This document shows, piece after piece, positions 5,187-7,635 of a stretch of DNA of 7,635 nt. The notes beneath the pieces are model-generated. The model had not been told where the DNA came from. It saw only the letters and a list, made by a program, of their open reading frames with translations, and did no database searches. Source of the DNA: Candidatus Shapirobacteria bacterium UBA4062 (GTDB lineage: Bacteria > Patescibacteriota > Microgenomatia > UBA12405); contig DFZG01000028.1 in NCBI GenBank assembly GCA_002382075.1, positions 16,915-24,549 on the forward strand. Reading direction: 5' to 3'. The position numbers and the translations under genes were made by a program. Positions within the stretch are counted from its first letter, which is position 1, and every line of letters begins with the position of its first letter.

Positions 5187-6440
5187 ATGAAACTAAATAA
5201 ATCCCAAATTTCCATTCTCGTCGGCAGTTACTTTTTAATTTTTGGAATCTCCTTTGTCTTATTTTCAAAAGTAATTCCGGTAAATGGGACATTTTTGTCT
5301 CCCAACTCTTCAAAAAATAATGATCAAACCGAAAACGAAGAAAGTGATAAGCCAAAAATCGGCTATCTTCAGTTTGAGGGACCTAAAACTGAACTTTGTT
5401 CTCTAACCGGTGATTTATACACCCAAGAAGAAAAAAATATCTGGTCTGCTCGTCGACCATTAACTATCATGATTGAAAATCATTTTGACTCCCGACCCCA
5501 ATCAGGCTTAATGTATGCTGATGTTGTTTACGAAGCAGTAGCCGAGGGTGGTATTACCCGTTTTATGGCAGTTTATTATTGTAACGCTGTCAAAAGCACC
5601 GGATACAAATACGACATTGGTCCGGTTAGGAGCGCCCGAAGCTATTTTGTCGACATTGCCTCCGAATATGCTGATTACCCTCTTTACACCCACGTCGGCG
5701 GCGCCAATTGTAGCGCGGCCACTCCCGGAGGACCCTGTACTTCTCATCCTAAAACTCAAGCCATCGAACAAATTGCCAGTTATGGTTGGAACAACAAAGG
5801 AACATGGGGTGACTTGAGCCAGTTTTCCCTACCTTATAAAGTTTGTCGCCGCGAACCAGATCGGCTAGGAGATGTTCGCGCCACCGAACACACCATGTAT
5901 TGTTCCACCACCGAACTATGGAATGTTGCCGAAAGTAGGGGATTAACCAATATTACTGACATCAAAAATACCTCCTGGGATAAAAACTTTAAGCCTTGGA
6001 CCTTTGCCAAAGAAGGTCAACCCTCTGCCTCTCCCCAAGCTAAAAAAATCGCATTTGACTTTTGGGGTGATGCTGCCTATTCAGTTAGTTGGGAATACGA
6101 TCAACAAACTAATTCCTATCTTCGCCAAAATGGCGGTAAACCTCATCTAGATTTTAGTACCCAAGAAACTATCAGCGCCAAAAACATTATAGTACAATTC
6201 GCCAAAGAAAGTCGGTCGGTAGATGAACAAAAGCACAATATTTATGCCGTCATCGGTAGCGGCACCGGTCTTCTTTTTCAAAACGGTGAAGTTGAAAAAA
6301 TTACCTGGACCAAAGCTACTCGCACCGCCCGAACAATTTTCAAAGATTCTGCTGGCAAAGAAATAAATTTAGTTCCTGGCATCACCTGGGTTGAGATTTT
6401 ACCAATTGGCAATAAAGTCGACTATGAAAGCGGCCAATAG
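5187..6440 (+). CDS. DUF3048 domain protein (YerB-like), membrane-anchored and extracytoplasmic
   Basis: This 417-residue protein has an N-terminal signal anchor (about 8-28) and a polar linker (35-60). The DUF3048 N-domain follows, marked by RRPLTIMIENH (89-99), SGLMYADVVYEAVAEGGITRF (106-126), IGPVRSARSYFVDIA (144-158) and YTHVGG (167-172). The C-terminal domain spans about 285-408, with HNIYAVIGSGTGLLF (350-364), W374, R379 and ITWVEILP (399-406). B. subtilis YerB is a lipoprotein, but here no lipobox cysteine follows the helix, so it is probably membrane-tethered. Six cysteines (71, 132, 175, 184, 220, 239) lie in the exported part and could form disulphides. It follows DUF4446 by 9 bases without a Shine-Dalgarno, and its 3' end overlaps the next gene by 17 bases. 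The molecular function of DUF3048 is not established. Confidence 0.92.
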   Translation: MKLNKSQISILVGSYFLIFGISFVLFSKVIPVNGTFLSPNSSKNNDQTENEESDKPKIGYLQFEGPKTELCSLTGDLYTQEEKNIWSARRPLTIMIENHFDSRPQSGLMYADVVYEAVAEGGITRFMAVYYCNAVKSTGYKYDIGPVRSARSYFVDIASEYADYPLYTHVGGANCSAATPGGPCTSHPKTQAIEQIASYGWNNKGTWGDLSQFSLPYKVCRREPDRLGDVRATEHTMYCSTTELWNVAESRGLTNITDIKNTSWDKNFKPWTFAKEGQPSASPQAKKIAFDFWGDAAYSVSWEYDQQTNSYLRQNGGKPHLDFSTQETISAKNIIVQFAKESRSVDEQKHNIYAVIGSGTGLLFQNGEVEKITWTKATRTARTIFKDSAGKEINLVPGITWVEILPIGNKVDYESGQ

Positions 6441-7020
6441 TCTTAAAAAAATATTTGTCTCCTCCACCAGACGCAAACTTATTCAGATTTTGTTTCAGGA
6501 CCCTCAGGAGATGTACTACGTTCGTCAATTAGTACGAATGTCCAAAGAAGAGATAAACTCAGTTAGGCGCGAGCTAGACAACCTAAAACAAGCCGATCTT
6601 ATCCGTTCCGAGGTTCGAGGTAATCGTCTTTACTATTCCGTCAATCAAAATTCAGAAATTTTTCCCGAACTCGTTTCTTTATCTTCAAAGATGTCTCTGC
6701 TCGCCCGATCGATTCTTGATAAAAAAAATCTGATCGGTAAAATCAAATGGGTCCTTGGTAGTCCTCAATTTATTGCCCACCTGCCCCCCACTACACCTTC
6801 TCAGGTCGATCTGATTATTATCGGTCAAATCTCTCTCAAAGAGATTGCCAGTATTATTAAACAGGAAGAAGAGCGCCAAGCCCGGGAAATTAATTATATG
6901 GTTATGGACAAAAGTGAGTTAAAATTGCGTAAGACCAAAAGGGATCCATTTATAGTTGATTTCTTTCTAAATTGCCCCCAAATTATTATTGGTAATGCCC
7001 TTGAGTTGTCGGCAATCTAA
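6424..7020 (+). CDS. Winged-helix regulator with degenerate nucleotidyltransferase-like domain
   Basis: The protein is 198 residues from ATG 6424. An in-frame ATG at 6391 would add 11 residues lying entirely inside the DUF3048 frame. I prefer 6424 because it gives a short 17-base overlap and begins just before the helix-turn-helix. Residues 8-75 form a winged helix: SSTRRKLIQIL, YYVRQLVRMSKEEINSVRRELDNLKQADLI (recognition region) and VRGNRLYYSVN (wing). The rest (about 103-192) resembles the nucleotidyltransferase-like domain often fused to such helices, with LGS (111-113), SQVDLIIIG (126-134), INYMVM (156-161) and DPFIVDF (174-180). The usual acidic SDIDLL becomes SQVDLI, losing the first metal-binding aspartate, so I infer no transferase activity. 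It is probably a DNA-binding regulator. Its stop abuts the next ATG. Confidence 0.8.
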   Translation: MKAANSLKKIFVSSTRRKLIQILFQDPQEMYYVRQLVRMSKEEINSVRRELDNLKQADLIRSEVRGNRLYYSVNQNSEIFPELVSLSSKMSLLARSILDKKNLIGKIKWVLGSPQFIAHLPPTTPSQVDLIIIGQISLKEIASIIKQEEERQAREINYMVMDKSELKLRKTKRDPFIVDFFLNCPQIIIGNALELSAI

Positions 7021-7212
7021 ATGGCAAAATCAAGAAAAGTTATTAAGACAGGCAATAGTCTGGCTATTACCGTGCCTTCAAAATTAATTCAGGCTTTTAA
7101 TATTAAGGAAGGGGATTTAGCCCAAGTTAAGGTAAATCATACCAAGGCCACCATTACCTATCAATTTTCCGGTCACCCCCGTCAATTAACTTTAATCAAC
7201 AAATCCAAGTAA
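7021..7212 (+). CDS. AbrB/SpoVT-type swapped-hairpin DNA-binding protein
   Basis: This 63-residue protein shows the AbrB/MazE-type hairpin signature: KVIKTGNSLAITVPSKLI (6-23), then NIKEGDLAQVKV (27-38) and a short beta tail (TITYQF). Such proteins dimerise through swapped hairpins and bind DNA as transition-state regulators or as antitoxins. The start is fixed by direct abutment to the preceding stop (no gap), and secD begins 1 base after its stop. No toxin gene accompanies it, since its downstream neighbour is secD. I therefore infer a chromosomal regulator, possibly of its own gene run, rather than half of a toxin-antitoxin pair. No Shine-Dalgarno is seen, so it is likely translated by coupling. 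Confidence 0.85.
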   Translation: MAKSRKVIKTGNSLAITVPSKLIQAFNIKEGDLAQVKVNHTKATITYQFSGHPRQLTLINKSK

Positions 7213-7213
7213 T

Positions 7214-7635
7214 ATGGCTCCAAACCAAAGAAAAATCCGTCGCAACCTGTTTATTATCATTTTTCTGACTCTTTTTTCTATTTTGGTCAACATGCCTCAA
7301 AAAGTCCCTCTTAATTTGGATTTAGGTTTTACCAAAATTCAACACACCTTTTACAAACCGGAATTTGGATTTAAGCTGGGAAATTTTGAATATAAAAAAA
7401 ATGTCGATTTAAAATACGGTCTAGATCTGGCTGGCGGCGCCTCCTTACTTTACGAAATTGACACTTCGGCCGTTAAACCAGAAAATGTTCCTCAGGCCCT
7501 CGAATCTCTCAAAGGCAACATCGAGCGCCGGGTAAATCTTTTTGGTCTCAGCGAAGCCAATGTTCAAACTTCTTCAACAGCCGATAAAAATCGTCTTACC
7601 ATCGAATTACCCGGCATCGAAAATGTTTCTCAAGC
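7214..7635 (+). CDS. secD: Protein translocase subunit SecD, N-terminal part (runs off the right edge)
   Basis: SecD works with SecF beside SecYEG, using the proton-motive force to help pull proteins across the membrane and release them. The visible 140 residues include a basic N-terminus (RKIRR), the first membrane helix (about 11-27), and the family signature LKYGLDLAGGASLLYEID (66-83). The P1-head segment follows, with IERRVNLFGLSEANVQ (103-118) and RLTIELPGI (127-135). The N-terminus contains an extra stretch between helix and signature (about 30-62) that is common in SecD. ATG 7214 comes 1 base after the AbrB-like gene, with no Shine-Dalgarno. Finding secD last in a run that begins with two membrane or envelope proteins suggests a shared role in envelope biogenesis, but that is inference. 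Confidence 0.95.
   Translation, partial: MAPNQRKIRRNLFIIIFLTLFSILVNMPQKVPLNLDLGFTKIQHTFYKPEFGFKLGNFEYKKNVDLKYGLDLAGGASLLYEIDTSAVKPENVPQALESLKGNIERRVNLFGLSEANVQTSSTADKNRLTIELPGIENVSQ

Noticed and set aside
5508..5817. Long open frames on both strands (5508-5771 minus, 5548-5817 plus) inside the DUF3048 gene
   Set aside because: They are shadows of a gene whose own frame carries clear family motifs throughout.
6391..6423. Earlier ATG start for the winged-helix gene
   Set aside because: The 11 extra residues lie entirely in conserved-frame DNA of the DUF3048 gene. The ATG at 6424 gives a short overlap and a natural N-terminus.
7021..7212. AbrB-like protein as an antitoxin of a toxin-antitoxin pair
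   Set aside because: The downstream gene is secD and the upstream one is a winged-helix protein. No toxin-like frame is adjacent.

Overview
The window most resembles a Candidate Phyla Radiation (Patescibacteria) genome, probably Microgenomates-like. This is an inference from gene content and style. The DNA is AT-rich and densely packed, with many genes separated by 0-14 bases or overlapping. It carries a compact RNase P RNA, DUF4446 and DUF3048 genes beside secD, several tiny unnamed proteins, and an almost complete absence of Shine-Dalgarno sites. No marker here fixes the lineage.

Layout. Bases 1-1015 hold an apparent divergent gene running off the left edge (minus), an unrecognised 186-residue protein (plus, from ATG 105) and an unrecognised 114-residue protein (minus). 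Bases 1043-3055 are housekeeping: the ribosome-associated ATPase YchF and the tRNA dimethylallyltransferase MiaA, 9 bases apart. Bases 3105-4082 encode an AI-2E family membrane permease. Bases 4090-4767 read on the minus strand: a 46-residue single-helix membrane protein, a 58-residue protein that looks like a cysteine-less DUF5679 zinc ribbon, an intrinsic terminator, and then RNase P RNA (rnpB). From 4797 to the right edge there is a tightly packed plus-strand run: DUF4446 protein, DUF3048 envelope protein, a winged-helix protein with a nucleotidyltransferase-like tail, an AbrB-like protein, and the start of secD.

Two patterns cut across genes. First, the genes at 105, 1043 and 3105 each have a -10 hexamer followed by exactly six bases and then ATG. 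That places transcription initiation on the start codon, i.e. leaderless mRNAs. The only strong Shine-Dalgarno in the window belongs to the 58-residue gene. Second, a 21-base repeat, read in one frame as the heptad EDxxLKI, is embedded in ychF, spans the miaA start codon, and sits as two tandem copies inside miaA. It looks like a short dispersed element tolerated in protein loops.

I see no defence island, CRISPR array, insertion sequence or clear mobile element. The most unusual items are the heptad repeat, the leaderless promoter layout, and the two tiny genes upstream of rnpB.
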